Shown: one piece after another, positions 1-9,364 of the stretch
Layout: each line of letters opens with the position of its first letter
How positions within the stretch are numbered: position 1 is the first letter of the stretch
Notes under the pieces: generated by a model
What the model saw: only the letters and a program-made list of their open reading frames with translations
Told to the model about the DNA's origin: nothing
Database searches by the model: none
Source: Thermosyntropha sp.
GTDB taxonomy: Bacteria; Bacillota; Syntrophomonadia; Syntrophomonadales; Syntrophomonadaceae
Direction of reading: 5' to 3'
Assembly: GCF_017656155.1 (NCBI RefSeq)
Contig: NZ_JACDOH010000005.1
Span: forward strand, 1-64,000
Length of the DNA: 64,000 bases
Made by a program: the position numbers and the translations under genes

Positions 1-2
1 AA

Positions 3-482
3 ACTGTTGTTAAGGTAGCTGGTAAAAAATATTACCTTTGGGTTGCTTTATGCAGCGAAACCCGCGTCGTTTTAGCCTGGCACTTATCACCTTATCGTGA
101 TACGATCCAAGCTATACGACTCTTGCGCGCTGCTATCCGTAATTCTCAAACTCAACCTGCTGTCTTGATTACAGATCGTTACCCAGCTTATGTCTCTGCT
201 TTCTATGCTGATTGCCCTCATGCCGAGCATATTAGAGTTAACTCTTTCGAAGACCTTATCTCTAATAATACTCTTGAACGCTTTATGGGCACTTTTAAAG
301 ACTGGTACAAGAAACTTCGCGGCTTTAAATCCTACAATAGTGCTGTAGCTTTAATCTCTTTTTGGGTAACCTGTTATAACTTCGCCCGACCACATTCGGG
401 TTTAAATAACTGGTCTCCGGCTGAAGTTGCTGGTTTTACACCAAAATTTAAACATAATCGCTGGTTTTCTATGATTGCGTGA
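3..482 (+). CDS. IS6-like DDE transposase, C-terminal part (5' end outside window)
   Basis: The reading frame is open from the window edge to the TGA at 480-482, so this is the C-terminal part of a transposase whose start lies outside. Visible catalytic landmarks are an Asp in ITDRYPAY and a Glu in NNTLERF 34 residues later, the DD(34)E spacing typical of IS6-type enzymes. The following segment (FMGTFKDWYKKLRGFKS, then YNFARPHSGLNNWSPAEVAG) matches the usual RNase H-fold C-terminus of that group. The first catalytic Asp should lie just upstream of the window. Only the right half of the element can be present. The terminal inverted repeat would fall in about 483-540 but cannot be identified without the left end. 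The family call is from motif spacing only and could be a neighbouring DDE family. Confidence 0.8.
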   Translation, partial: TVVKVAGKKYYLWVALCSETRVVLAWHLSPYRDTIQAIRLLRAAIRNSQTQPAVLITDRYPAYVSAFYADCPHAEHIRVNSFEDLISNNTLERFMGTFKDWYKKLRGFKSYNSAVALISFWVTCYNFARPHSGLNNWSPAEVAGFTPKFKHNRWFSMIA

Positions 483-593
483 GTTTTTTCATCATTTTAA
501 GTTAACAGTTCCTCCACTACCACCCTGATATTTTAAAGATTAAATTGTTACTGCTATTATGACAAAAAGCGTGAATTTTGTAAAGCTAAAGGC

Positions 594-1397
594 TTAATCA
601 ATATTCGAATCTTTATTTTTTTGTTTTTGTTTTTTCAAACGCCTTTCTTCCATCTTTTGTTTTCTTTCTTCACTCGGTTCAGCTATCTTAGTAATCCAGA
701 TACTTATTTCATATAGCAGATACACAGGTACTGCCATCATTATCTGAGAAAAAGGATCTGGTCCGGGAGTTAAGGCTGCCGCTAGTATGACTATTATAAG
801 CAAGGCATATTTCCGGTTTTTGGCCATAAATTCATAACTTATAATCCCCAGCTTGCTTAAGAAAAAAACTACTACCGGTAGCTCAAACACTATCCCAAAA
901 GGAATAGTAAAAGCCAGGACAAAAGAAACATACTGATCTACCTTAAACATAGTTTCCAGATTTTCGCCAGCAATATAGATAAAAAAGTTGAGGATAAGCT
1001 TCAAAATCCCAAAATAAGCAAATAAAACCCCACCGGCAAAAAGTAGCACAGTTACAGGAAAAAGGATATACACATATTTCCGTTCATGGGGGTAAAGTGC
1101 AGGTTTTACAAATCGCCAGATAGCCCATACTACTATGGGAAAAGCTATTATAAATCCGGCAATAAAAGATAATTTAAGCTTAACAAAAAAAGCCTCGGTA
1201 ACTCCTGTTACCACCAGATTTTCGTTAAGCGATTTCAGAGGAGACATAATTATGGCAAGTATCTGTTCACTATAATAAAAAGAAAAAACAGCAGCAATAA
1301 TAATCGCTATTACACTTATAAGGAGTGCTTTTCTTAAATCTTCCAAATGTTCAATTATAGTTTGCCTGTCCTCAGGCGAAAGATCTCTAAAAACCAC
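594..1397 (-). CDS. tatC: Sec-independent (twin-arginine) translocase subunit TatC
   Basis: This is a 267-residue polytopic membrane protein with the TatC layout. A short cytoplasmic N-terminus carries the family motif HLEDLRKAL (about residues 17-25), followed by about six membrane segments and a basic tail rich in Lys and Arg. The motif near residues 70-90 (FFVKLKLSFIAGFIIAFPIVVW) is also typical. TatC is the receptor for folded proteins with twin-arginine signals. The start is a GTG preceded by a GGGGGAGG Shine-Dalgarno sequence. The gene is the last of the hepS-ubiD-ubiA-ubiX-hepT-tatC run, 24 bases after hepT. No TatA-like protein is seen in the window, so the partner must be encoded elsewhere. 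Confidence 0.93.
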   Translation of the reverse strand: MVFRDLSPEDRQTIIEHLEDLRKALLISVIAIIIAAVFSFYYSEQILAIIMSPLKSLNENLVVTGVTEAFFVKLKLSFIAGFIIAFPIVVWAIWRFVKPALYPHERKYVYILFPVTVLLFAGGVLFAYFGILKLILNFFIYIAGENLETMFKVDQYVSFVLAFTIPFGIVFELPVVVFFLSKLGIISYEFMAKNRKYALLIIVILAAALTPGPDPFSQIMMAVPVYLLYEISIWITKIAEPSEERKQKMEERRLKKQKQKNKDSNID

Positions 1398-1421
1398 AAA
1401 CCCTCCCCCTCTTTCTCCACA

Positions 1422-2387
1422 TCAATAATTACGTTGAAGAATAAAATCAGCTATATCGGACAAATTTTTTTTCACTTCCACATCAGGCAAAAGTGCAAGC
1501 TCTTTCTGCGCTTTAAAAGCAAAACGGCTGCTTACCTCATAGGCGTAATCAATCCCACCTGAATCTATAACAGCCTCAATAATATAGTCGGTATAAGCAT
1601 TGCATAATTGCGGAGAAGCCAACAATCTTGCCAGTTCTTCCCTTTTAGAACTATATTTTAAAGCAAATAAAGCAGGTAAAGTTATTACCCCCTGTCTTAT
1701 ATCACTTCCAGTAGGTTTGCCTAATACCTCTTCATCAGCAATATAATCTAAAATATCATCAGTTATTTGGAAAGCCATCCCCAGATAATATCCGTAAAGC
1801 TTTAAGGCATTGATATCTCTTTGATTTGCATTACACAAAACTGCCCCTAGTTGGCAGCTAACCGAAATCAGCAAAGCAGTTTTACGTTCAATCCGGCGCA
1901 GATAATTTTTCAATCCTTTAGTAATATCAAAAGAACTCATCATTTGAACAATTTCGCCTTCACATATTTTCATACTCGCATCTGCTAATATGTCCAAAAT
2001 ATCATTTCGTCCGTATGAAGCTATTATTGATAATGCACGGGCAAAAATATAATTGCCGGCGTAGATGGAAACCCGGTTTCCCCAGCCGCTTTTTACAGTC
2101 TGTGTTCCTCTTCTTACCTCAGAGTCATCAATAACATCATCATGTACCAGCGTTGCCATATGGATAAGTTCTAAAGCAACAGCCATAGGAATAATGTCAT
2201 TTATATCATCCTTAAAAATTTTGGCAGACAAAAGTGCAAAAGCAGGTCTCAACCTTTTCCCCCCTGCGCTTACCAAATGCTGGGAAGCTTCATTAAGAAT
2301 AGGAACACTGCTATCTATATTACAGATCAGATTTCTTTCCACCACTTCAAGTTCTCTCTCTATCGGAACAAAAAAATTAAAACTCAT
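1422..2387 (-). CDS. hepT: Polyprenyl (heptaprenyl) diphosphate synthase, catalytic component II
   Basis: A trans-isoprenyl diphosphate synthase of 321 residues. The first aspartate-rich motif is DDVIDDSEVRRG (about residue 84) and the second is DDILDYIAD (about residue 210), the metal and diphosphate sites of the family. It extends farnesyl diphosphate with isopentenyl diphosphate to make the menaquinone side chain. In Firmicutes the enzyme is often a heterodimer, and the hepS-type component I is at the head of the same operon (5417-6178), supporting a HepST pair. The start is an ATG preceded by AAGGGGAAAGGT. The chain length of the product cannot be read from the sequence; heptaprenyl is inferred from the two-subunit organisation. 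Confidence 0.9.
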   Translation of the reverse strand: MSFNFFVPIERELEVVERNLICNIDSSVPILNEASQHLVSAGGKRLRPAFALLSAKIFKDDINDIIPMAVALELIHMATLVHDDVIDDSEVRRGTQTVKSGWGNRVSIYAGNYIFARALSIIASYGRNDILDILADASMKICEGEIVQMMSSFDITKGLKNYLRRIERKTALLISVSCQLGAVLCNANQRDINALKLYGYYLGMAFQITDDILDYIADEEVLGKPTGSDIRQGVITLPALFALKYSSKREELARLLASPQLCNAYTDYIIEAVIDSGGIDYAYEVSSRFAFKAQKELALLPDVEVKKNLSDIADFILQRNY

Positions 2388-2461
2388 ACCTTTCCCCTTA
2401 AGCCTAATTTTTTATACTAATTATATAAAGATATCGGTTTTATTCCAAATCGAAAATATAT

Positions 2462-3043
2462 TTATTCATATCTTCTGTACAAATCATTAGGAATCCTTAT
2501 TACATCCAAAACCTTTCCTACTATAAAATCAACCATATCGTCTATACTCTGCGGGAAATTATAAAAAGCAGGCATAGCTGGAACTACATATACCCCCATT
2601 TCTGATAAAGACAGCATATTGCGCAAATGTACAGTGCTTAAAGGAGTCTCCCTGGGAACTACTATAAGAGGCCTTCTTTCCTTAAGCATTACATCAGCAG
2701 CCCTTTCCAAAAGATTCTTGGAAACCCCATGGGCAATATTAGCTATGGTTGACATGGTACAGGGAATAACAATCATTCCATCAATCAGAAATGATCCACT
2801 GGCTACAGGAGCAGCTATATCCGCATTGTTATATACAAACAATTTTTCACTGTTAAAATGGCTTTTTACAACCTCTTCTAAACTGCCTTCGAATTCCCAG
2901 CCCATCTCCTGATTAAGTACAATTTTAGCTGGGTCGCTTATAATAAGATGCACTTCGAACTCACGTTTCAAAAGCTCTTCTACCAATCTTACTCCATAAA
3001 CTGCACCACTTGCACCAGTAAAAGCTACTACATACCTTTTCAA
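2462..3043 (-). CDS. ubiX: UbiX-family flavin prenyltransferase
   Basis: A 193-residue Rossmann-like flavoprotein with the UbiX signatures TGASGAVYG near the N-terminus, PCTMSTIANIAHG in the middle and RPLIVVPRETPLS before the last third. UbiX prenylates FMN with dimethylallyl phosphate to make the prenyl-FMN cofactor required by UbiD decarboxylases, and a ubiD gene is two genes upstream in the same operon. Translation probably starts at a TTG preceded by AAGGAGG with seven to eight bases of spacing. The context (ubiD, ubiA, hepS/T) points to a late decarboxylation and prenylation branch of menaquinone synthesis rather than to phenolic acid degradation; that is inferred from neighbours. Confidence 0.93.
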   Translation of the reverse strand: MKRYVVAFTGASGAVYGVRLVEELLKREFEVHLIISDPAKIVLNQEMGWEFEGSLEEVVKSHFNSEKLFVYNNADIAAPVASGSFLIDGMIVIPCTMSTIANIAHGVSKNLLERAADVMLKERRPLIVVPRETPLSTVHLRNMLSLSEMGVYVVPAMPAFYNFPQSIDDMVDFIVGKVLDVIRIPNDLYRRYE

Positions 3044-3094
3044 GTTTTTACCTCCTTAGATAAATCCATTTGCTATAAACTATTTTTTCATAGG

Positions 3095-3955
3095 CTAGAC
3101 AAAAATATCCACAAGGGTAGCGGCAAAAATAATAAGACCTACATAGCGGTTGATAACAAAAGATGCAAAATTGACCTTATCAAGATTTCCCGGCCTAACC
3201 AGAAGATGTTCATATAAAAGGATAAAAGCAGCAAAAGCAATACCAAAATAATAATATAATCCCAGTTTAAAGTACAAACCGTTTATAACAAAAAAAAGAA
3301 CAGTCAAAACATGAAACCAGACAGAAAACCTTAAAGCACCTACTTCTCCAAAACGTGCGGGGACAGACTTAAGCCCATAAGAGCGATCAAATTCTATATC
3401 CTGACATGCATACATAACATCAAAACCTGCTATCCAGAAGGCAACCGCTAATCCCATAATAAAAGGGGCAAAATCCAAAGTTCCTGTTATTGCTATCCAG
3501 GAACCTATCGGTCCCATGCCTATAGCCAATCCCAAAATTAAATGGCACCACCAGGTAAAACGCTTGGTATAGGAATAAATCCACAAAACTGCCACTGCCA
3601 AAGGCGCCAACTTAACACAAAGCATATTCAATTGATAGGCTGAATAAAAAAGCAAAGCAAAAAAAATAAATACTGCCACCCATACCCGCCTTACCGATAA
3701 TTTTCCCGCTGCCATTACCCAGTCCCTGGTGCGCGGATTAGCCCTGTCAATCTTGCGGTCAATTAAGCGGTTTAAACACAAAGCTGCTGTCCGGGCACTT
3801 ATCATAGCAACAGTTATCCAGAAAAACTGTCTTATCGTAGGCATCCCCATAACAGCCAGAAAAGCTCCCAGATAAGCGAAAGGCAAACCAAAAAGAGTAT
3901 GTTTAAAATCTATCATTTCCAAAAAAAGCTTTATCTTATTATAAGTCAATTTCAT
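3095..3955 (-). CDS. UbiA-family prenyltransferase (MqnP-like), menaquinone synthesis
   Basis: An integral membrane prenyltransferase with about eight or nine transmembrane segments. The two Asp-rich motifs of the superfamily are visible: NRLIDRKIDRANPRTRD in the first half and DVMYACQDIEFDRSYGLKSVP in the second. It is expected to join a polyprenyl chain to an aromatic precursor. With UbiX, UbiD and the HepS/HepT pair alongside, it best fits the prenylation step of menaquinone synthesis, in the MqnP group of the futalosine route. A longer in-frame start at 3976 exists. The ATG at 3955 is preferred because it has GGAGTGAGT before it and the overlap with ubiD is then 17 bases. Substrate specificity is inferred from context. 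Confidence 0.85.
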   Translation of the reverse strand: MKLTYNKIKLFLEMIDFKHTLFGLPFAYLGAFLAVMGMPTIRQFFWITVAMISARTAALCLNRLIDRKIDRANPRTRDWVMAAGKLSVRRVWVAVFIFFALLFYSAYQLNMLCVKLAPLAVAVLWIYSYTKRFTWWCHLILGLAIGMGPIGSWIAITGTLDFAPFIMGLAVAFWIAGFDVMYACQDIEFDRSYGLKSVPARFGEVGALRFSVWFHVLTVLFFVINGLYFKLGLYYYFGIAFAAFILLYEHLLVRPGNLDKVNFASFVINRYVGLIIFAATLVDIFV

Positions 3956-5390
3956 ACTCACTCCATCTTTTGTCAACTAACTCTTTAATTTCCGGAGACA
4001 TCTTTATATCTTCCGGCCACTCACGCAGGTGCCCTTCGCTTCTCCATTTTCTAGTGGCATCAATCCCCATTTTTGCACCATATAAAGGTAGAGGAGCCGA
4101 ATGGTCTAAAACTTCTAAAGGTCCATCTACTATTACCGTATCACGACGCGGATCTACATTATTAAATACCTTCCACATTACCTCAGATACATTCTGAACA
4201 TTTACATCTTCATCTACCACTATAATAAACTTGGCAAACATCATCTGTCCCATCCCCCATAAGGCGTTCATCACCTTACGGGCATGTCCGGGATATGATT
4301 TTTTAATAGATACCAGAACACAGTTATGAAATACCCCTTCCATAGGCAAATGCATATCTACAATCTCCGGCAGCTGGAATTTCAAAAGAGGTAAAAATAT
4401 GCGTTCAGTAGCCAAAGCCATATAACAATCTTCCTGAGGTGGCTTACCCACTATAGTTGCCGGATAAATTGCATCACGACGGTAAGTTATGCATTGGACA
4501 TGAAATACGGGAAATTCCCCAGCTAAAGAATAATATCCAGTATGATCTCCAAAAGGTCCTTCTACTCTGGTTTCCCCCGGGTTTACATATCCTTCAATTA
4601 CGATTTCAGCATCAGCCGGAACTTCCAGATCAACCGTCTTGCACTTAACAAGCTCAACCGACTTTTTGCGAAGGAAACCTGCAAAAATCAGCTCATCTAT
4701 ATCTTTAGGCAAAGGTGCAGTAGCTGCATAAGTTATAACCGGATCTCCTCCCAAAGCTACTGCTACCTCTGTTGCCCTGCCCAACTTGCAGTTTTTGCGG
4801 TAATTTTCTGCTCCATCATGATGCATATGCCAATGCATTCCAGTAGTTTGGCTATCATATACCTGCATCCTGTACATACCGACATTCCTTTTACCAGTTT
4901 CAGGGTCTCTAGTATAAACTTGAGGCAAAGTTATAAACTTTCCGGCATCCTTAGGCCAACATTTAAGAATAGGCAAAATATCCAGCGAAGGCTCATAATC
5001 AACTACTTCCTGACAAGGGGCTTTTTTTACTATTTTAGGCATAAATGATGACAGTTCAGCCAGCTTAGGCAGCATTTTTACTTTATCCCACATCGATCTG
5101 GGAACATTATCTTTAATCTCCAGCAAATCAGTAACTTCTTGGGCAATATCATCAAGACTCTTTACCCCCAAAGCCATAGACATACGCTTTACACTGCCAA
5201 AAGCATTAATCAAAACCGGCATATTATATCCTTTAACATTTTCAAAAAGCAACGCAGGCCCATAAGCTTTAGATACACGGTCGGTTATTTCCGTAATTTC
5301 CAGTTCACTGTCAACTTCAACCTTTATTCTTTTAAGTTCCCCTTCTTTTTCGAGAACACTTATAAATTCTCGCAGGTCTTGATATGCCAT
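3939..5390 (-). CDS. ubiD: UbiD-family prenyl-FMN-dependent decarboxylase
   Basis: At 483 residues this is full length for UbiD. Conserved landmarks are EGPFGDHTGYY (about residues 285-295), which supplies catalytic acidic residues near the prenyl-FMN, and IVGKPPQED shortly after. The enzyme performs non-oxidative decarboxylation of aromatic or unsaturated acids using the cofactor made by UbiX, whose gene is nearby. The ATG start has GGAGG nine bases upstream. The 3' end overlaps ubiA, indicating translational coupling. In this operon a role in menaquinone synthesis (decarboxylation of a naphthoate intermediate) is the simplest reading, inferred from neighbours. Confidence 0.93.
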   Translation of the reverse strand: MAYQDLREFISVLEKEGELKRIKVEVDSELEITEITDRVSKAYGPALLFENVKGYNMPVLINAFGSVKRMSMALGVKSLDDIAQEVTDLLEIKDNVPRSMWDKVKMLPKLAELSSFMPKIVKKAPCQEVVDYEPSLDILPILKCWPKDAGKFITLPQVYTRDPETGKRNVGMYRMQVYDSQTTGMHWHMHHDGAENYRKNCKLGRATEVAVALGGDPVITYAATAPLPKDIDELIFAGFLRKKSVELVKCKTVDLEVPADAEIVIEGYVNPGETRVEGPFGDHTGYYSLAGEFPVFHVQCITYRRDAIYPATIVGKPPQEDCYMALATERIFLPLLKFQLPEIVDMHLPMEGVFHNCVLVSIKKSYPGHARKVMNALWGMGQMMFAKFIIVVDEDVNVQNVSEVMWKVFNNVDPRRDTVIVDGPLEVLDHSAPLPLYGAKMGIDATRKWRSEGHLREWPEDIKMSPEIKELVDKRWSEYEIDL

Positions 5391-5416
5391 ATCTACTTTC
5401 CTCCACCCGATGATAT

Positions 5417-6178
5417 TTAGACCACCGCTTTTTCCCTGGATCTATCAATAGAACAGATTTCTAAAAGCAGCCTTTGAATATAATTGGAACTAATGTGATT
5501 TTCCGGTTCTAATTCAGATAAAATCCTGATACTTTCATCTATATAAAACTGAACAAGAGGGGGATACTCCGTATAATCACAACTTATCGAAAGACATACA
5601 GCAAATCCCAAACTGCATCCCAGTCTGCGGTAAGCTTCCTCTTTTTTCTTATCACTTCCTGAAAGGCGAGCTGCTGAAATAAAAGCTGCCGAAAAAATAG
5701 GAACATATATATTTTTAAGTTCATACAGTAGATCTGTTTTCATTTTATATTTTACAGTTAATCCTTCACTCATCTGGCATATTAATTCGGCAAAAATATC
5801 TAAAAGTTCTGTTGCCTCAACCTGAATCAGTAGTTTAAGTATTTTTCCAAATATATAATCTCCCAGTAAAATAGAAAACTGCATTTCCTGATCACATTCC
5901 TGACCTTCTTCTTTATCCTTAACACCTTCATGGATACAGGTTCCCAGATAAATAATCTTAAAAATATTGGCCATAGAAATACTTAAATCCCTATCAATCC
6001 CCGCATATTTATAAACACCCAGCACAAAAGCCGGAATGATATCCAACAAAGGATCATGGCTTAATTTTTCAACATATCTTTCAATTTCTTCCTGCCATAT
6101 AACAAAGCTGTTTGTAAATTCTTCATTAACTTTTCTAAGCTCGTTTTGCAGTTCCCCTGATGTTACGGACTGTTTCAT
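5417..6178 (-). CDS. hepS: Heptaprenyl diphosphate synthase component I-like protein
   Basis: A mostly helical 253-residue protein resembling the non-catalytic HepS (HEPPP_synt_1) subunit. It has the length of that subunit and the general prenyl-synthase-like helical pattern (for example IYLGTCIHEGVKDKEEGQECDQEMQFSILLGDYIFGKILKL) but no DDxxD aspartate motifs. HepS partners the catalytic HepT-type subunit to set product length. It is the first gene of the operon that ends with hepT and tatC, 27 bases before ubiD. Sequence in this family is poorly conserved, so the call leans on length, lack of Asp motifs and synteny with hepT and ubiA/D/X. Confidence 0.75.
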   Translation of the reverse strand: MKQSVTSGELQNELRKVNEEFTNSFVIWQEEIERYVEKLSHDPLLDIIPAFVLGVYKYAGIDRDLSISMANIFKIIYLGTCIHEGVKDKEEGQECDQEMQFSILLGDYIFGKILKLLIQVEATELLDIFAELICQMSEGLTVKYKMKTDLLYELKNIYVPIFSAAFISAARLSGSDKKKEEAYRRLGCSLGFAVCLSISCDYTEYPPLVQFYIDESIRILSELEPENHISSNYIQRLLLEICSIDRSREKAVV

Positions 6179-6263
6179 TCCCCTTCCCCCTCTTTAAATC
6201 ACCTGAATACTTAATCTTATTAAGATACCTGCTGGAATATAATTCGACCTTCAACATGGCAAT

Positions 6264-6290
6264 TATAATAACAATCATTATTGTTTTTAT
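6264..6290. promoter_or_regulatory. AT-rich inverted repeat upstream of the hepS operon
   Basis: The intergenic stretch 6179-6457 contains AACAAT-CATT-ATTGTT (6270-6285), a perfect 6-4-6 inverted repeat in an AT-rich setting about 90 bases upstream of hepS. It is a plausible operator for the menaquinone operon. It matches 10 of 14 informative positions of a Per/Fur-type 7-1-7 box, which is too weak to name the regulator. Confidence 0.3.
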
Positions 6291-6355
6291 TATAAATTAA
6301 AAACCCAGCTTGTAGAGCAGAAAAATAATTATTTAAAAGCGTTTTTTCCAAAAAT

Positions 6356-6396
6356 AAAATAGACCTTATCCGTTTCCTCCCAACGAATAAGGTCTA
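6356..6396 (-). terminator. Rho-independent terminator after speD
   Basis: Arms 6360-6372 and 6384-6396 pair as TAGACCTTAT...ATAAGGTCTA with an 11-base loop. Read on the minus strand the hairpin is followed by TTTTATTTTT. It lies about 60 bases downstream of the speD stop codon. Confidence 0.85.
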
Positions 6397-6457
6397 CTAA
6401 CGATACTTACCGTTCCTCTTCTTTAATCTACATCGGTCAACTAAAATAGTATCCCTC

Positions 6458-6841
6458 CTAAATGTTTGCCACCAAGCGCTCTTCCTGACCTTGTTCTATA
6501 ATACCGCGTTTTACTTCGGTTGCATTAACATATTCAGCACCAAAATTTTCCGCTAAATAATTACAAGCATCCCATGGATCTACTTTTTCTCCACAGGTAA
6601 ATACATCTACAGCTGCATATCCTAATTCAGGCCAGGTATGAATCGCAAGATGGGATTCTGAAATTACAACGACTCCACTTACTCCTTGCGGACTAAATTT
6701 GTGAAAAACAAATTCTCGGACTTCCGCTCCAGCCTCTAAAGCAGCGTTGAGCATGATATCTTCGATTTTCTTTAGATCATTTAATACCTCAAACTTACAT
6801 CCATAAATTTCAGCCAAAATGTGTCTCCCTAAAGCCTGCAA
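6458..6841 (-). CDS. speD: S-adenosylmethionine decarboxylase proenzyme
   Basis: SpeD makes decarboxylated S-adenosylmethionine, the aminopropyl donor for spermidine synthase (speE is at 15505-16338). The self-processing site is visible in [12 protein letters not shown], where the Ser becomes the catalytic pyruvoyl group, followed by the conserved VDVFTCG segment. A longer frame reaches 6940. The start is taken as a TTG at 6839-6841 because GGAGGGAGG lies eight bases upstream and the protein then begins [15 protein letters not shown] at the usual family length (127 residues, close to the roughly 125 of Bacillus-type SpeD). The gene stands alone between the hepS operon and a divergent membrane-protein pair, with its own terminator. 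Confidence 0.93.
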   Translation of the reverse strand: MQALGRHILAEIYGCKFEVLNDLKKIEDIMLNAALEAGAEVREFVFHKFSPQGVSGVVVISESHLAIHTWPELGYAAVDVFTCGEKVDPWDACNYLAENFGAEYVNATEVKRGIIEQGQEERLVANI

Positions 6842-7117
6842 TAATGTCGCCTCCCTCCAGAAATTGCGTTTGGTTTCCCAAACCTCCTTTAATACATAAA
6901 GATACATGTAGAATTTTAGCACAATTGTCTGGAAAGTCAACTATAAATTAATTTTTTCGCATAGTCATTAAAAACCGCTTAAAATGCAGGATTAAAATAA
7001 TCTGAAGCTAATTATATCACTGTCTAAAGTTTTTTTTCCCAGTTTATTTTTGTATAATTAGCAAATGATTAAACAAAAAAACAATCTGTTTTCACAATTC
7101 AAATAGGAGGCATTAGA

Positions 7118-9337
7118 ATGCACAAAAAAGTTAAACTGTCTATTATTATTACCTTACTGTTTTGCATAATGTCCATAATCGCTTTTCCATTACCAGCAGC
7201 TGCACAAAATACCGAGCCTGATAAAAAAGTTGTAATACTGGTTATGGATTATATAGATGTTTCCGATTTAATTTCAGCTCATACTCCCAATTTAGACAAA
7301 CTTATAGAAAACAGCGGCACTGGTCTCATGAATATAAGAAGCAAAAATCTTAATCCATCAAGCTCTTATATGTCTATAGCAGTTGGAACAAAAGTAGGCA
7401 CTGTATCCAGGGCAGAACTTTCTTTCAACACTGATGAAGAAATCTCTGCACTACCTTATGTTTTCAAAAATCAGAGTGTTACTACTAAGGCAGAAACTTT
7501 ATATTCCTTATTTACTGGTAGAATCCCTCCTTCTGATGGAGTAGTCAATATATATACAGAAATGCTAAAAAATACCGCCAGCAAGTACACGCCAGCCTAT
7601 GAAATCGGACAAATAGGTAAAATTGCCCGTGAAAACAATCTTAGAGTAGGTGTTATAGGAAATGGAGACACGCTTTCCCGTCTGAATCGAAACATTGCCT
7701 TATTAGGTATGGACGAAGATGGTATAGTCCCATGCGGAAATGTAAGTCAGGATTTGCTAGAAACAAGTCCACTTACTTTGGGAGGAATGCGAACCAACCA
7801 TAAAGCTATGCTGGACAATATCCAAAAATATTTGCCTGAATGCGATATCCTTTTCATAGATCTAGGCGACACAACCAGAATAGAATCAGACCGCACAAAT
7901 GCTGCCGAAGATATAATTAGAAAACAACGCGAGCAAGCTTTAGAACGCAATGACCAGCTAATAGGTCAAATTCTTCAAAAAATCAACTTTGACAAAACCA
8001 TGCTGGTAATTATAACTCCTAATCCCAGTGCGCAAATGGTAGAAGCAGGAAACTTTGCATTAACCCCTATAATAGTCCATTATCCCAACAATAAAAAAGG
8101 GTTGTTAACATCTCCTACTACCCGGCGTGAAGGTATAGTAGCCAGTGCTGATGTCTTGCCTTCTATATTCGCTTATCTAGACAGTAATATAGTGCCAAGC
8201 AATCAGGGAATGCAAATTGTAAACAACGTGGATAATAATCTTCGCCTTTTAGAACAAAAACTTACATTTTTCAAACAATTAAGAACCAATAGAAAACCTT
8301 TAAACATAAGCTTCATGCTCCTCGCCTTAGCAGTTATATTATTGGGACATTTTGTAATAAACAAAAAAAATACCAAGTTTTATCCGTTACTCGATCGATT
8401 AATTATATCTTCACTTTGTATTCCAGTAATTTTTCTTTTTTTAGGCTTTACTAATTATAATTCTATAATCATATCTATATTATTAACTTTATTGCTGGCG
8501 TTTTTACTCTCAGCCATAATTCTGAGAATTTGCCCTGATATTCTTAAAGCTTTTTTCACCATTGCTTTTATCACAGTCTTTTTACTTATATCAGATGTAT
8601 TTTGCGGTTCACCTTTAATGCTGAATTCACCTTTGGGCTCTGATGTAATAGCCGGCGGAAGATTTTATGGAATAGGAAACGACTATATGGGGATTCTTTT
8701 ATCCTGTGCCATAATAACAACAATTTTAACAATAAATAAACTTAAGCTTAACCCGAACTTGAAAGCTTTATTAGGAAGCATTCCCCTGCTTTTTACCGCT
8801 CTGGTAATAGGTTATCCTAAGTTGGGAGCTAATGTAGGAGGCTTTATCAGCACCTTATTTACTACAGGGATTTTTCTTCTGTTAATGCAAAAAAATAAGC
8901 TTAATTTCAAAAAAATCATAATAGCAGGAATAGTATCCGTACTTGCTGTAGTAGGTATAGCTAGCCTGGATGCTTTTATTAATCCTAATCCTTCACATGC
9001 AGGAAAAGCTATTCAAAGCCTCCTGTCTGGAGGCAGAGAAGCATTCTTTTCTATAATTCGCATAAAACTAGGCATACTGGTCAATACCGTTTACAAATCG
9101 ATCTGGACTTTAGTCCTTATAACAGAAGTAGCTGTTCTCGTTTTCTGGAAGCTTAAAAAACGCGATGCTTTTCTTAAGATTTCACAAATTCATCCTTATA
9201 TAAACCAGACTCTAAAAATTCTCGCAGTCGCTGCAGCAACCGTTTTTCTGGTCAACGATACCGGAGTAATTGCAGCATCCTTCATTCTGTTTTATATGGT
9301 TTCGCTCATGTGGCTGACTATAAAAAAAGCTGCATAA
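7118..9337 (+). CDS. Exported alkaline-phosphatase-like domain plus polytopic membrane domain, function unknown
   Basis: A 739-residue protein not recognised by name. It has an N-terminal signal peptide (residues 1-29, ending PAAAAQ). An exterior domain (about 34-370) follows, with an alkaline-phosphatase/phosphoglycerate-mutase-like outline: a VVILVMDYIDV strand at the start, ILFIDLGDTTR in the middle and LVIITPNPS near the end. The canonical metal-binding Asp-His pair of that superfamily is not seen where expected. From about residue 393 to the end there are roughly nine transmembrane segments containing GGRFYGIGNDYMG, PKLGANVGG and NDTGVIA. An ATG with an AGGAGG-type site and a TATAAT-like -10 near 7050 support the start. 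The next gene (9365-11524) is a diverged paralogue. The two-part layout suggests an envelope function, but substrate and activity are unknown. Confidence 0.8.
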   Translation: MHKKVKLSIIITLLFCIMSIIAFPLPAAAQNTEPDKKVVILVMDYIDVSDLISAHTPNLDKLIENSGTGLMNIRSKNLNPSSSYMSIAVGTKVGTVSRAELSFNTDEEISALPYVFKNQSVTTKAETLYSLFTGRIPPSDGVVNIYTEMLKNTASKYTPAYEIGQIGKIARENNLRVGVIGNGDTLSRLNRNIALLGMDEDGIVPCGNVSQDLLETSPLTLGGMRTNHKAMLDNIQKYLPECDILFIDLGDTTRIESDRTNAAEDIIRKQREQALERNDQLIGQILQKINFDKTMLVIITPNPSAQMVEAGNFALTPIIVHYPNNKKGLLTSPTTRREGIVASADVLPSIFAYLDSNIVPSNQGMQIVNNVDNNLRLLEQKLTFFKQLRTNRKPLNISFMLLALAVILLGHFVINKKNTKFYPLLDRLIISSLCIPVIFLFLGFTNYNSIIISILLTLLLAFLLSAIILRICPDILKAFFTIAFITVFLLISDVFCGSPLMLNSPLGSDVIAGGRFYGIGNDYMGILLSCAIITTILTINKLKLNPNLKALLGSIPLLFTALVIGYPKLGANVGGFISTLFTTGIFLLLMQKNKLNFKKIIIAGIVSVLAVVGIASLDAFINPNPSHAGKAIQSLLSGGREAFFSIIRIKLGILVNTVYKSIWTLVLITEVAVLVFWKLKKRDAFLKISQIHPYINQTLKILAVAAATVFLVNDTGVIAASFILFYMVSLMWLTIKKAA

Positions 9338-9364
9338 AATTTTAGAAGTTAAGGTGAATTTATA

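Noticed and set aside
6842-6940. N-terminal extension of the speD frame
   Set aside because: SpeD family length and a strong ribosome-binding site support the TTG at 6841; the extension has no ribosome-binding site and would be atypical.
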